64,000 bases of DNA from Sodalis sp. dw_96 (GTDB lineage Bacteria > Pseudomonadota > Gammaproteobacteria > Enterobacterales > Enterobacteriaceae): positions 53,744 to 117,743 of the forward strand of contig NZ_JAAVUT010000016.1 of assembly GCF_018449575.1 (NCBI RefSeq). The letters run 5' to 3'. Below the pieces are notes generated by a model, which worked only from the letters and a program-made list of their open reading frames with translations, ran no database searches and was not told the origin of the DNA. This document shows positions 15,711 to 24,674 of the stretch, piece after piece. Numbering within the stretch: the stretch's first letter is position 1; each line of letters starts with the position of its first letter. The translations under genes were made by a program, and so were the position numbers.

Positions 15711-16442
15711 TCACACCTGTGCCCGACCGCCATCAACAAAAATTTCCGCTCCGGTGGTGAAACTCGAATCATCGGAAGCCAAAAAAAGCGCGGCTTTGGC
15801 CACTTCATCCACGTTACCGATGCGGCCCATGGGAATGGTTGAAACCATTCTGTGAAGGGTTTCCGCCGGCTGGCGATCCATGAGCGGCGTTTGGATCGGC
15901 CCCGGGCTTAGCACATTAGCGCGGATGCCTCGATCGGCCAGCTCCGCCGTTAATGTGCGCACGAACGAACGGACGGCGGCTTTGGTCGCACCGTAAATGC
16001 CCAAGCCGGGCGTCCCTTTTGAACCCGCCACCGAGCCGGTGATAATAAGGGAAGCACCGTTGCGCAACAGGGGAAGGGACTGCTGAAGGGTAAAAAACGC
16101 CCCTTTCACATTGACGTCGAACAGGCGATCGAAAAACGATTCGTCTACCTTCGCCAGGGGCATGACGTCTCCCAGACCGGCATTGGCGACGACAATATCA
16201 AGATGGCCTTTTTGCTGCGCCACCCGGTCGTAAAGCCTGACGATATCGGCTATTTTTGCCACATCCCCTTGGACGCCGACGGCCATTGGCCCTAATTGGT
16301 CAACGGCTTCGGCGAGTTCTTTTTCGCGCCGGCCGGTGATAAATACAAAGGCGCCTTCATGGACAAATGTCTTTGCAATGGCGAGGCCGATACCTTCCGT
16401 CGCGCCGGTCACCACCGCTACCTTGTTATCCAGCTTACCCAT
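15711..16442 (-). CDS. Short-chain dehydrogenase/reductase (SDR)
   Basis: This 243-residue classical SDR has the glycine-rich cofactor motif TGATEGIGLA, the NAG motif (VVANAGLGD), the catalytic Ser (ITGSVAG), the YxxxK pair (YGATKAAV) and a C-terminal DGG. It is NAD(P)-dependent with unknown substrate. ATG 16442 is chosen because of the upstream GAGGAAG; a longer frame adds a non-conserved leader. It has no obvious operon partner. Confidence 0.88.
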   Translation of the reverse strand: MGKLDNKVAVVTGATEGIGLAIAKTFVHEGAFVFITGRREKELAEAVDQLGPMAVGVQGDVAKIADIVRLYDRVAQQKGHLDIVVANAGLGDVMPLAKVDESFFDRLFDVNVKGAFFTLQQSLPLLRNGASLIITGSVAGSKGTPGLGIYGATKAAVRSFVRTLTAELADRGIRANVLSPGPIQTPLMDRQPAETLHRMVSTIPMGRIGNVDEVAKAALFLASDDSSFTTGAEIFVDGGRAQV

Positions 16443-16767
16443 AGAAATCTTCCTCGGCTCACGTTGCCTGCGGTTTATGTAAAAGAACGAACGGTTCAGA
16501 ATATACCCGGAATCTTGGGCTGGCAAAATATCGAAGCTGCTTTAAGCAGATCCTCAAAAGATCGGCCTATGGGCAAAAAGGCTGCTTTGCGGCCAAGTCG
16601 GCGTTATTGCCGACTGAGGTGAGCAGAATTATCGCCGACAATCCTGGAGATTTGACATGGGCCATTTTCAAAAAAAATTGAGGTTATTTATCAACGGGCT
16701 TCGGTCCTAATCGACCCGGTTATCACCGATGGCAAATCGCTACCGGTGATAACGTCACGTAATGTGG
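16443..16767. other. 325-bp gene-free region with inverted repeat
   Basis: No gene is supported here. It holds the promoter of the SDR gene, a GTCGGC/GCCGAC hairpin near 16600 and, at 16719-16753, a 10-bp inverted repeat GTTATCACCG/CGGTGATAAC separated by 15 bases. The latter follows the stop codon of the DJ-1 gene and may be its terminator, although no T-run follows. Confidence 0.5.
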
Positions 16768-17337
16768 TTACCTATCCAGCAGTTCAATGAACTTTGCCAG
16801 CCACTGCGGGTGGGCCGGCCAGGCCGGCGCCGTGACCAGGTTACCATCCACATAAGCCTGATCGATGCCGATATCGGCAAACTGGCCGCCGCTCAGGCGA
16901 ACCTCGGGCGCGCACGCGGGGTAGGCGCTGCAGGTTCGTCCTTTCAACACGCCGGCGGCCGCCAATATTTGCGGTCCATGGCAGACGGCGGCGATGGGTT
17001 TACCGGCGTCGTCGAAATCCCGCACCAGCTTTATCACATCCGGGTTCAAACGCAGATACTCCGGCGCTCTTCCGCCGGGGATCACCAAGGCGTCATAATC
17101 CCGCGCCCGCGTTTCGGCAAAATCGGCGTTAAGCACAAAACGATGTCCCGGTTTTTCACTGTAGGTCTGCGCGCCGTCAAAATCATGAATTGCCGTTAAA
17201 ACATAATCGCCTTTGTTTTTATCGGGACAGACGGCATCCACGCGATGGCCAACCATTTGCAGCGCCTGGAAAGGCACCATGGTTTCATAATCTTCGACGT
17301 AATCGCCGATCAGCATTAAAATTTTTTTCGTTGTCAT
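16768..17337 (-). CDS. DJ-1/PfpI-family protein
   Basis: This 189-residue single-domain protein belongs to the DJ-1/PfpI superfamily (glutamine amidotransferase-like fold). The nucleophile elbow AAVCHGPQ contains the reactive cysteine, preceded by the glycine-rich [12 protein letters not shown], and the acidic residue is likely the early Glu of DYVEDYE. Members act as glyoxalase III/deglycases, chaperones or peptidases, so the exact role is open. ATG 17337 ([13 protein letters not shown]) is chosen over a start 8 codons upstream because conservation begins there. It stands alone. Confidence 0.88.
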   Translation of the reverse strand: MTTKKILMLIGDYVEDYETMVPFQALQMVGHRVDAVCPDKNKGDYVLTAIHDFDGAQTYSEKPGHRFVLNADFAETRARDYDALVIPGGRAPEYLRLNPDVIKLVRDFDDAGKPIAAVCHGPQILAAAGVLKGRTCSAYPACAPEVRLSGGQFADIGIDQAYVDGNLVTAPAWPAHPQWLAKFIELLDR

Positions 17338-17961
17338 GATGAGAGTTCTCTGGGTAGGCACAGGAAGGGCATTGCCGTACAGACCATGCCGGATAGGCTG
17401 CCAACGACATGAATCGGACTCGGTTATTTAATAGGCAGTCTCTGATAAAAATAGCCTATGGGCGGCTAAAATACTACGCGTCGCACGCTGCTTCAGACTG
17501 CCGGTTATCTTTCTTTGCGTCTGTCACCGGTTTTTATTATCTCACCGGCTGATCTGGAAAATAGGATTTTAAAAAAATCGGCGGGCCAATTTTATAGCGC
17601 AACTTATACTCAATGATAACCGCGCGCTATACGGGGTCTGATACAAATGGTAATAGGCAATGGGAATAGTGTATTAAGTAATATTTTTAAACATATTATT
17701 TATCATAATGTTACACATATTTCCTTTTGAATTTCCACATAAGTCGTTTATACCAGCTATTCCAATACAGAGCTTTAGTAAGATTCCAGTAACATCCCGA
17801 TAGTATGATTCAAACAGCAGTAAAGCGGAGCAGGTTCCGTGACTATGAAGTCTCAGGATGTCTGTTCAAGGTTGTGCACAGGACATGTCGGCCGCCGGAC
17901 CGAACAAGCAACCTAAACCACATCTTTCGCACCTGTGAATAACAAGGATTAGGGAGGGGCT
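17338..17961. other. 624-bp gene-free region
   Basis: No open frame here is convincing and no RNA gene was recognised. The middle (17640-17780) is AT-rich and would suit promoters. It separates the leftward DJ-1 gene from the rightward DedA-glycosyltransferase operon, whose ribosome site (GGGAGGGG) ends at 17958. Confidence 0.5.
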
Positions 17962-18552
17962 ATGCCGGGAGGGAACATGCCGGAATGGTTGTTGTCCGCC
18001 ATTTCCAACTATGGATACGCCGCGCTGTTCATCGCCGCTCTGATTGAAGGCCCGATGGCGACGCTCTTTGGCGCGGCTCTGGCGTCACAGGGACTGCTGC
18101 ATCTGGGGGGTGTCTACACCGTCGCCGTGGCGGGGGATCTGACCGGAGATTTGATTCTCTACGGGCTTGGCATGAGTGGCCGCATAACGGCGTTGCCGTG
18201 GTGCCGCCGTTTTGACCTTGGCCGCCGGCGACTGGAGCCGCTTGTGCAACGGTTTCGTATTCATCCCGGACGTATTCTGGTGACGGCGAAACTGACGCAC
18301 GTGGCGGGGTTTGTGGTACTGGTAAGCGCCGGGGCGGCAAGGATTCCTGTCTGGCTGTTTCTGGGCTTTAATCTGCTGGCGACCTTACCCAAGTCCGGTT
18401 TGTTAGTGTTACTGGGATTTTTTGCCGGCGCCGCATGGCAGCGTATCGATTTATGGCTGTGGTTATTATCCTGTTCGTTCCTGGTTGTGCTTTGCATCAT
18501 GCTTGTGGTTTATCTGCGTAGGATCACCGGATCTGTGCTGCCAGGAGGGTAG
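17962..18552 (+). CDS. DedA-like (SNARE-associated) membrane protein
   Basis: This 196-residue protein has an amphipathic N-terminus, a re-entrant glutamate-containing loop (AALIEGPMATLFGAALASQGLL), the conserved glycine/acidic segment VAGDLTGDLILYGLGMSGR, the arginine-rich RFRIHPGRILVTAKLTHVAG that replaces the usual F.GRF.P..R, and three C-terminal helices. DedA proteins are thought to flip lipids such as undecaprenyl phosphate or phosphatidylethanolamine. It starts an operon with two glycosyltransferases (4-bp gap to the next), which suggests a lipid-linked sugar product. Confidence 0.78.
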   Translation: MPGGNMPEWLLSAISNYGYAALFIAALIEGPMATLFGAALASQGLLHLGGVYTVAVAGDLTGDLILYGLGMSGRITALPWCRRFDLGRRRLEPLVQRFRIHPGRILVTAKLTHVAGFVVLVSAGAARIPVWLFLGFNLLATLPKSGLLVLLGFFAGAAWQRIDLWLWLLSCSFLVVLCIMLVVYLRRITGSVLPGG

Positions 18553-18556
18553 AAGT

Positions 18557-19771
18557 ATGCGTATCGCTGTGTTTACCGACAGTTTTTATCCTGAGCTGGG
18601 AGGGATCCAGGACTCGGTATTAACCGGGTGCCGGGAGCTTGGCAAACGCGGTCATCAGGTGGTGATATTCGCTCCACATGCCACCCGCCATGACTTTAAC
18701 GTTGCCGGCGTACCCGGGCGTGAAGTTGACGCCGGGCAAAATGTCGAGATCCGGCGGCTGTTTTCGCTGCCGGTGCCCAGTTCCACCGGGCAGTCCCGTC
18801 TTCTGGTGCCTACCGGGCGGCGTTGGCGACAGTTACTGCCTTTCGCGCCGGATATTATCCACACCCATACCTTTCTGGGCGCGGGGCTGGAAGCGCTGAG
18901 CGCGGCGCGCCATCTTGACGTCCCGGTGGTGGGAACCAACCACTGGGCCATTGGCGAATTCAGCAATTATACGCCCTTTTCGGCGAATTTTTTCCGCGAC
19001 ATCAGCGTCCGGGCGGTAACCCGCTACTACAATCACTGCGACATGGTGACCGGTCCGTCACATTCCGTGACGGACGAAATGAGCGCGTTCGGGCTGCGCC
19101 GCCCCCACTGCGTGATCTCCAATCCGGTGGATACGTCTCAATTTCGCCCGCTGCCGGACGCACATCGCCAAGCCCTCAAAAAAATCTACGGCTTCAGTCA
19201 TTCAACCATTATCTACGCCGGTCGTTTGGCGGAAGAAAAAAAAATCGATGTATTGATCCGTGCCCTGCCGCTTATCGCAACGGAGATGCCCGATGTGATG
19301 CTGGCGCTGGCGGGACACGGTTCCGCGCGCCGTCATCTTGAACAACTGGCGCGGGATTTGGGGGTAAGGGAACGCATCCGGTTTCTCGGCACCCTGGATA
19401 AAGCCACACTGGCGGAGGCTTTTCATGCGGCGGATATCTTCGCCATCGCCAGCACGTCTGAAACCCAAAGTATGGTATTGATTCAAGCGATGAGCGCGGG
19501 TTTGCCCGTGGTAGGGGCGCGCTGGCGTGCGTTGCCGGAATATATCGACCCCCAGTCGGGTTTTCTGGCGCAGCCGGGCGACAGTGAGGATTTTGCCCGC
19601 AGGCTGACACACTTGCTACGCTCGCCGGCGTTGCGCAAACAAATGGGCGAGCATGCCGCCCTTAAAACGAAACAATTTTCCATCACTACCGTGACAAGCC
19701 GCTGGGAAGAGATTTATGCCCGGATCAGTCTGGCAGTACCCGAGGAAATGTCGCGTATTTCAGGAGCGTAA
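18557..19771 (+). CDS. Glycosyltransferase family 4 (GT-B fold)
   Basis: This 404-residue retaining-type GT-B enzyme has the N-terminal acceptor domain (MRIAVFTDSFYPELGGI, HTHTFLGAGLEAL) and a C-terminal donor domain (IIYAGRLAEEKKIDVLI, LALAGHGSARRHLEQLA, IRFLGTL). The EX7E donor motif reads ETQSMVLIQAMSAGLPVV, so the second Glu is Gln. Members of this subgroup often transfer hexoses to diacylglycerol or phosphatidylinositol. ATG 18557 follows AGGAGGGTAGA and lies 4 bp after the DedA stop, giving a tight operon. The product is probably a membrane glycolipid. Confidence 0.87.
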   Translation: MRIAVFTDSFYPELGGIQDSVLTGCRELGKRGHQVVIFAPHATRHDFNVAGVPGREVDAGQNVEIRRLFSLPVPSSTGQSRLLVPTGRRWRQLLPFAPDIIHTHTFLGAGLEALSAARHLDVPVVGTNHWAIGEFSNYTPFSANFFRDISVRAVTRYYNHCDMVTGPSHSVTDEMSAFGLRRPHCVISNPVDTSQFRPLPDAHRQALKKIYGFSHSTIIYAGRLAEEKKIDVLIRALPLIATEMPDVMLALAGHGSARRHLEQLARDLGVRERIRFLGTLDKATLAEAFHAADIFAIASTSETQSMVLIQAMSAGLPVVGARWRALPEYIDPQSGFLAQPGDSEDFARRLTHLLRSPALRKQMGEHAALKTKQFSITTVTSRWEEIYARISLAVPEEMSRISGA

Positions 19772-19773
19772 TC

Positions 19774-20499
19774 GTGAAACTCAGTCTGATAATTCCCGCT
19801 TATAACGAAGAGCTGTATCTTGCGACCTGCCTGCAATGCGCGATGAAGGAGCTGACGGCGCATGCAAATCCCGGAGAGTTTGAAATTATCGTCGTCAATA
19901 ATGCCAGCACTGACCGGACATCGGCCGTTGCCGCCGGATTTGACAATGTGAAGGTGGTTTACGAGCCGATAAAAGGACTGACCCGCGCCCGGCAGAAGGG
20001 GCTGGAGTCGGCATCCGGCGATATTCTGGCCTTTATCGACGCCGATACGCGTATGCCGTCCGGCTGGCTGGGCAAAGTGCTGGCTGCCTATGAGAAAAGA
20101 AGCGATCTGGTGTGCGTCAGCGGTCCGTACCGTTATTTCGACTTGCCGGGGGTGAAGGGGTTGCTGGTGAAGCTTTATTGGCTGCTGCTGGCCAAACCCA
20201 CTTACTGGTTCACCGGCTATATGGCGGTAGGCGGCAATTTCGCCGCCAGTAAACAGGCCCTGTTGCGCATTGGCGGATTCGATACCTCCATTGCGTTTTA
20301 TGGGGAAGATACCAATATCGCCCGCCGACTGTCCGGCGAGGGCCGGGTGCAATTCGACCTGGAAATGATCATGGAAACGTCGGCGCGTCGCCTGAAAGAG
20401 GAGGGCTTTGTGACAACCGCGGTACGCTATGTGATTAATTTTATGTCCGAAGCGATCCGCAATAAACCCGCGACCTCCGAATATCGCGATATTCGCTAG
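19774..20499 (+). CDS. Glycosyltransferase family 2 (GT-A fold)
   Basis: This 241-residue enzyme is an inverting-type GT2 transferase. It begins LSLIIPAYNEELYLATCL, has the uracil-binding VVNNASTDRT, the DXD metal motif in AFIDADTRMP and the catalytic ED in FYGEDTNIARRL. A hydrophobic segment (LLVKLYWLLLAKPTYW) may hold it at the membrane. It starts with GTG two bases after the GT4 stop codon and ends the DedA-GT4-GT2 operon, so the two transferases may add successive sugars. Confidence 0.87.
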   Translation: MKLSLIIPAYNEELYLATCLQCAMKELTAHANPGEFEIIVVNNASTDRTSAVAAGFDNVKVVYEPIKGLTRARQKGLESASGDILAFIDADTRMPSGWLGKVLAAYEKRSDLVCVSGPYRYFDLPGVKGLLVKLYWLLLAKPTYWFTGYMAVGGNFAASKQALLRIGGFDTSIAFYGEDTNIARRLSGEGRVQFDLEMIMETSARRLKEEGFVTTAVRYVINFMSEAIRNKPATSEYRDIR

Positions 20500-20649
20500 G
20501 GCAAGGCAACGGATACCGGCCATGAAGGAGAAGAACCGTACCGCTCATGAATCACCAACGGGTGATATATGGCCTAGATAATTCAAGATGCGGGAAAGCC
20601 TACGAACCCGCAACGCGAAGTCTGACGGTTAAAGTCGTTTGCCGGCTTG

Positions 20650-21339
20650 CTAGCGCGGCAGCTCCGGGTAATGTATCGTCCGGTTGTAGCCGCCTTTGAT
20701 ATGTTCATTGACCGCCAGGATAAATTTTTGCACATTGCCGCGCTTGATCGCCTGGATTATGGCGGCGTGTTCCTGACAGAGCAGCTCAATATCCGGCACG
20801 CCGCGGCCATGATGCACCCGACCGACCTGCGGGCCGTAGCTGAGGGTGGCATACATTTCGATGATGTAGGGGTTACGGGTGGTGGAAACGATTTTTTTAT
20901 GGAATTGGCTGTTTAATTCAATGAATTTATCGTAATGCTGATAATCGGCGCCGTATTCCCCGTTCAGCATCGTCTGGTTAAGCTCTTCCAGCTCGGCTAT
21001 TTCCTGCTCGGTAATATTCTCCATGACATACTCACCAATGGTGGCCTCAATCATCAGGCGGGCTTCGTGCCATTTGAGCATGTCTTCACTTGAGGGGACC
21101 GGCGATATTTGGTATCCCTTGTTTTGCTCGAACGAGAGCAATTTTTCCGCATGCAGCCGCGCCAGCGCCTCACGCACCGGAATAACGCTCACGCCGTATT
21201 CCAGCGCCAGGCGGCTGATGATCAACTTCGCGCCGGGAGCATCCTGTCCGGAAATAATGCGCTTTCTGAGCGCTTTATAAACCTGATGGCTGATGCTGTC
21301 GGATTGAATTAACGTGTTATCGTTCAACGGGTACACCAT
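20650..21339 (-). CDS. GntR-family regulator, FadR subfamily
   Basis: This 229-residue regulator has an N-terminal winged helix (HQVYKALRKRIISGQDAPG, LALEYGVSVIPVREALARLHAEKLL) and a C-terminal all-helical FCD ligand-binding domain with likely metal-binding histidines (QFHKKI, EHAAII, VNEHIKGGY). Such proteins repress transport and catabolic genes and respond to carboxylic acids. ATG 21339 follows GGGGGG; a longer frame upstream is not conserved in style. It lies downstream of the MHS transporter on the same strand and probably controls the 23.4-30.6 kb catabolic cluster. Confidence 0.88.
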   Translation of the reverse strand: MVYPLNDNTLIQSDSISHQVYKALRKRIISGQDAPGAKLIISRLALEYGVSVIPVREALARLHAEKLLSFEQNKGYQISPVPSSEDMLKWHEARLMIEATIGEYVMENITEQEIAELEELNQTMLNGEYGADYQHYDKFIELNSQFHKKIVSTTRNPYIIEMYATLSYGPQVGRVHHGRGVPDIELLCQEHAAIIQAIKRGNVQKFILAVNEHIKGGYNRTIHYPELPR

Positions 21340-21543
21340 GTTTAACCCCCCTCTGCGCCGGTCATCCCGGGAAGGGCGCTTTGTTGTAAACAGGGTAGAG
21401 GAATGGGGGCCTGAAATCAATAAATCGTCAGGATGAGTAAAGTAGCCGTCTTTCAAGTCAACAACTTTGACAGGGTTTACCCGATATTTTTATCCTACGG
21501 CAGCCGTTTATGCAGCACTTCAAGCTCAAACGCTGCCCGGTCA

Positions 21544-21721
21544 GGACAGGATGCCGGATCGTAAACACGCCGTGAATCCATCCATTTAGGCTCGATCCGC
21601 GCGATTATGACCCTCATCCCTGAGGGTCACCCTTCGGGCCAACGCCTGACGGCGTTGTTCCAATACGCTCCCGGCGTATTGGTCCCTGGCGCGGACGGTT
21701 TACTCTTCCAGCATCCTGTCC
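21544..21721. repeat. 178-bp structured element with 11-bp terminal inverted repeats and three internal hairpins
   Basis: The ends GGACAGGATGC (21544-21554) and GCATCCTGTCC (21711-21721) are perfect inverted repeats. Inside are a GTAAAC/GTTTAC pair, a 7-bp closing stem TCCGCGC (21596-21602)/GCGCGGA (21689-21695) and three perfect consecutive hairpins: GACCCTCA/TGAGGGTC (21609-21628), CAACGCC/GGCGTTG (21640-21657) and CCAATACGC/GCGTATTGG (21660-21682). It has no open frame. It could be a small mobile intergenic repeat (MITE- or REP-like) or a structured RNA. It occupies most of the 430-bp gap between the GntR gene and the MHS transporter gene; the remainder holds nothing recognisable. Confidence 0.8.
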
Positions 21722-21769
21722 CTCCCCATGAATTCCATGCACATGTGCCAAATCGAGCCCGTGTTAGGA

Positions 21770-23077
21770 TTATTCGGTCATAAATTTACGGGCGCACAGC
21801 AGCGAGATAATGGTAATAATGGCGCAGGCGGCCATTTCCAGTGACAGATAATGCCAGCCGCCGCGATCGTAGCTCACCAGAAGAGTGGCGATTGCCGGCG
21901 CGGGGCCCGCGATGAGCGCGCTGGTGATTTCACGGGAAAAGGCGATTCCGCTATAGCGGATATGTACCGGGAACAGCTGCGTTAAAAACGATGCCTGCGC
22001 GGCGAATTGTGACCCCATTCCTCCCGCCAGCCCAAGGGTCAGGGCCAGTGCGCCGAGATAGACGTTGCCGGTATTCACCAGATAAAAGAACGGCACGATG
22101 TAAAGCAGACTGAAAATGGCGCCCCCCAGATAGACCTCGCGGCTGCCGATACGGTCGCACAGTTTGCCCCACAGCGGCAAAACGATAATCCCCACCGCAT
22201 AGGCGGTGGAGCTGATGGATAAAGCCTGCGCCGAGGTCAAATGGATCTGGGCGGTCATATAACGTAACGCGAATACCTGAAGAATATAAGAATAACCGGT
22301 ATGAATGACCGTGGATCCCATTGCCACCAGCAGGCGTGGCCAGTCATCACGCAATACTTCCACAATCGGCGCCCGGGCGGGTCGGTGTTTAGTGAGCGCC
22401 TGTGCCCGTTTGGTCTTTTCAAATTCGGCGGTTTCCGACACGCTGGTCCTGACCCAATAGCCGAACGCCACAATCAGAATGCTGATAAGAAACGGCACGC
22501 GCCAGCCCCAGCTGAGGAACTGCGCATCGGACAGGCTGGAAGATACCGCGCCCATGACGCCGAGGGCCAGCAGCGAACCGATCCAACTGCCCGCCGCCGG
22601 CCAGGCGCCGGCGCTGCCGCGTTTGGCTGCCTGGCTGGATTCGGACGCCACCAGGATGGCGCCGGCATACTCGGCGCCGGCTCCCAGCCCCTGCAAACAG
22701 CGCAGTACGATCAATAAACCCGCCGCCCAGGGGCCCACCATATCCCGCGTCGGCAGCAGCCCGATCAGGGTGGTGGAGACACCCATCAAAATCAGTGTAA
22801 TCACCAGCATCGGCCGCCGGCCCAATTTATCGCCATAATGACCGAAGATGATGCCCCCCAGGGGACGGACCAGAAACCCGGCGGCAAACGTCATAAAGGC
22901 CCAGACCGCCGAGGCTTCGGCTGCGTTGGCGTCAAAAAACAGTTTGGAAAACACCAGCGCGGCGGCGGCGCCATATAACGCGAAATCATACCATTCGACA
23001 ATACTGCCCATCATGGCGGCCAGCATCGGCTTGCGGGAGTTCGGCGCCTGAAGGGCTGTAGGGTTCAAAGCACTCAT
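21770..23077 (-). CDS. MHS-family metabolite:proton symporter (MFS)
   Basis: This 435-residue inner-membrane carrier is a second MHS-branch transporter. Signatures are MGSIVEWYDFALYGAAAALVF, GFLVRPLGGIIFGHYGDKLG and LQGLGAGAEYAGAILV. ATG 23077 is preceded by GAGGAAC and starts the conserved region; the longer frame upstream would add about 97 residues in a promoter-like stretch. It is divergent from the solute-binding-like/CoA-transferase cluster and precedes the GntR gene, so it probably imports the cluster's acid substrate. Confidence 0.87.
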   Translation of the reverse strand: MSALNPTALQAPNSRKPMLAAMMGSIVEWYDFALYGAAAALVFSKLFFDANAAEASAVWAFMTFAAGFLVRPLGGIIFGHYGDKLGRRPMLVITLILMGVSTTLIGLLPTRDMVGPWAAGLLIVLRCLQGLGAGAEYAGAILVASESSQAAKRGSAGAWPAAGSWIGSLLALGVMGAVSSSLSDAQFLSWGWRVPFLISILIVAFGYWVRTSVSETAEFEKTKRAQALTKHRPARAPIVEVLRDDWPRLLVAMGSTVIHTGYSYILQVFALRYMTAQIHLTSAQALSISSTAYAVGIIVLPLWGKLCDRIGSREVYLGGAIFSLLYIVPFFYLVNTGNVYLGALALTLGLAGGMGSQFAAQASFLTQLFPVHIRYSGIAFSREITSALIAGPAPAIATLLVSYDRGGWHYLSLEMAACAIITIISLLCARKFMTE

Positions 23078-23426
23078 AAAAAAGTTCCTCTGTAATTCCA
23101 GCTGAAAGGCAACTGCCATCCTTTCCCGCATTTTTATTATGGAAAAAAACGTCCGGACAGTGATGAAACAGATCTTTACCCATCGCCGATTCTGGTGAGC
23201 GAACCAGGATAATAAATCGTATATTATAATTAATGATATCCGAAGATCCTGTCTATGAATAAGCTGCAATTTAACGCAAAATATTCTCTTTGTGTGATGA
23301 TAATCACTAAAACGGTTATATTTAGCAGCAATATTGTCAGTTGTGCTTAATTTTGGGATACGTATCACATCTGATATTAATATATGATATATTATTATTG
23401 CTAATTACAGCACCACGGACAACGTT
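23078..23426. promoter_or_regulatory. Divergent promoter region with palindromic candidate operators
   Basis: This 349-bp gap separates the leftward MHS gene from the rightward catabolic cluster. It holds GATACGTATC (23357-23366) and the perfect 17-bp palindrome TAATATAT-g-ATATATTA (23378-23394), about 33 bp before the first start codon. The position suits an operator for the nearby GntR regulator. The region is AT-rich, so chance contributes. Confidence 0.5.
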
Positions 23427-24590
23427 ATGACACTCACAGGCATGACATGGGGACACATCAGAGCCATGGATCCCCTGGTGGCTTCGGCCAGAGAATACAG
23501 CAACACGGCGGAGGGCTGCGACGTTGACTGGCAGGTCAGGGATTTGCGGGATTTTGAGCATCAATCCCTTGCCGATATTGTGCGCCGGGTGGATATGGTG
23601 GTATTCGATCATCCGCACTGCGGCATGCTGGCGCAACAGGGGCTGTTTGTGCCCCTTGATGCCCTGGACGCGCTGTCGGCGGAGCACGATGCCGATTTTA
23701 TCGGTTCCTCGCTGTCCAGCTACCGTTACCAGAATAAACAGTGGGGCGCGCCGGTGGATGGCGCCACCAATCACGCGGTCTATCGCGCCGATCTGTTGGC
23801 CCGGCTCGGCCTGCCGCTGCCGCAAAGCTGGCAGCAGGCATTGGTTTTGGGGGAGGCGGCTCGCCGCCAGGGGCTCTATCTCGCCATGGCCGCCAATGCG
23901 CATCACGGGCTGCTGGCGGTGGCCGCCCTGTGCGCCAATATGGGCAATCCATGGCGGGAAGGCGAGCGGGAAGGGACGCTGGAGATCCACCGCCGGACTC
24001 TGGCGCAGGCGGTGGACTGGCTGGATAAATTAATGGCTTTTTGCCCGCCTCAGTCCATTGAGTGGAATTCCATTGCGCTGCATAACCAGATGTCCTTACG
24101 TGACGACCTGGTCTACTGCCCCTGCGTTTATGGCTTCGCGGTCTATGGCGAACCGGGTATCTATCAGCACCCCCTGTCTTTTGCCGGCTTTGCCGGGGTC
24201 CGGGCGCCTTACCATGCGGGCTCGGTGTTAGGGGGCGCCGCTATCGGCCTGAGCCGCTACAGCCGCCGGCAGCCGCAGGCGCTGCGCTATTTGGACTGGC
24301 TGATGGTAGACGCCACGCAGCGCGGCGTTATCGCCGGTTTTCACGGCCAGCCGGGTCGGGTGGAAGCCTGGAACTCCCCGGCGTTGGACAAAAAATTCAA
24401 CGGATTTTTTTCCGCGGTGCGTCCTTCCATGGAAAGCGCGTGGATGCGGCCGCGTTACGCGGGCTATCAGGAATTTGAAACCCGGGCCGGCGCGCTGCTG
24501 GAATCTCATTTGCGCGGCCGGGTCGGCCTTGACGACGCGGTGGACGGTCTGTTGGCCCTGGCGGTGGCTCATCCGGCCAATGCCGGCTGA
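23427..24590 (+). CDS. Solute-binding-protein-like protein lacking a signal peptide
   Basis: This 387-residue protein resembles the type 1 extracellular sugar-binding fold (VVFDHPHCGMLAQQGLFVPLD, WGAPVDGATNHAVYRADLL, PLPQSWQQALVLGEAARR, GGAAIGLSRYSRRQPQALRYLDWL), but it starts MTLTGMTWGHIRAMDPL with no hydrophobic leader or lipobox, so it should stay in the cytoplasm. No ABC permease or ATPase accompanies it. It is the first gene of a rightward series with CoA-transferases, which suggests that it binds or processes a pathway intermediate. The ribosome site is weak and a start at 23442 is possible. The fold assignment is moderate; function unknown. Confidence 0.6.
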   Translation: MTLTGMTWGHIRAMDPLVASAREYSNTAEGCDVDWQVRDLRDFEHQSLADIVRRVDMVVFDHPHCGMLAQQGLFVPLDALDALSAEHDADFIGSSLSSYRYQNKQWGAPVDGATNHAVYRADLLARLGLPLPQSWQQALVLGEAARRQGLYLAMAANAHHGLLAVAALCANMGNPWREGEREGTLEIHRRTLAQAVDWLDKLMAFCPPQSIEWNSIALHNQMSLRDDLVYCPCVYGFAVYGEPGIYQHPLSFAGFAGVRAPYHAGSVLGGAAIGLSRYSRRQPQALRYLDWLMVDATQRGVIAGFHGQPGRVEAWNSPALDKKFNGFFSAVRPSMESAWMRPRYAGYQEFETRAGALLESHLRGRVGLDDAVDGLLALAVAHPANAG

Positions 24591-24674
24591 CGTTTTTGAC
24601 ATTTTACGGATTCCGTCCGCGGCGCCGGCCATGGGTTTCGGCCGTTCGCCCGGACCGATCCTGGAGTAACAACC

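Noticed and set aside
20568..20600. Possible second copy of the 7140 intergenic repeat (AATTCAAGATGCGG)
   Set aside because: Only a short part matches and the flanks differ, so it was not annotated.
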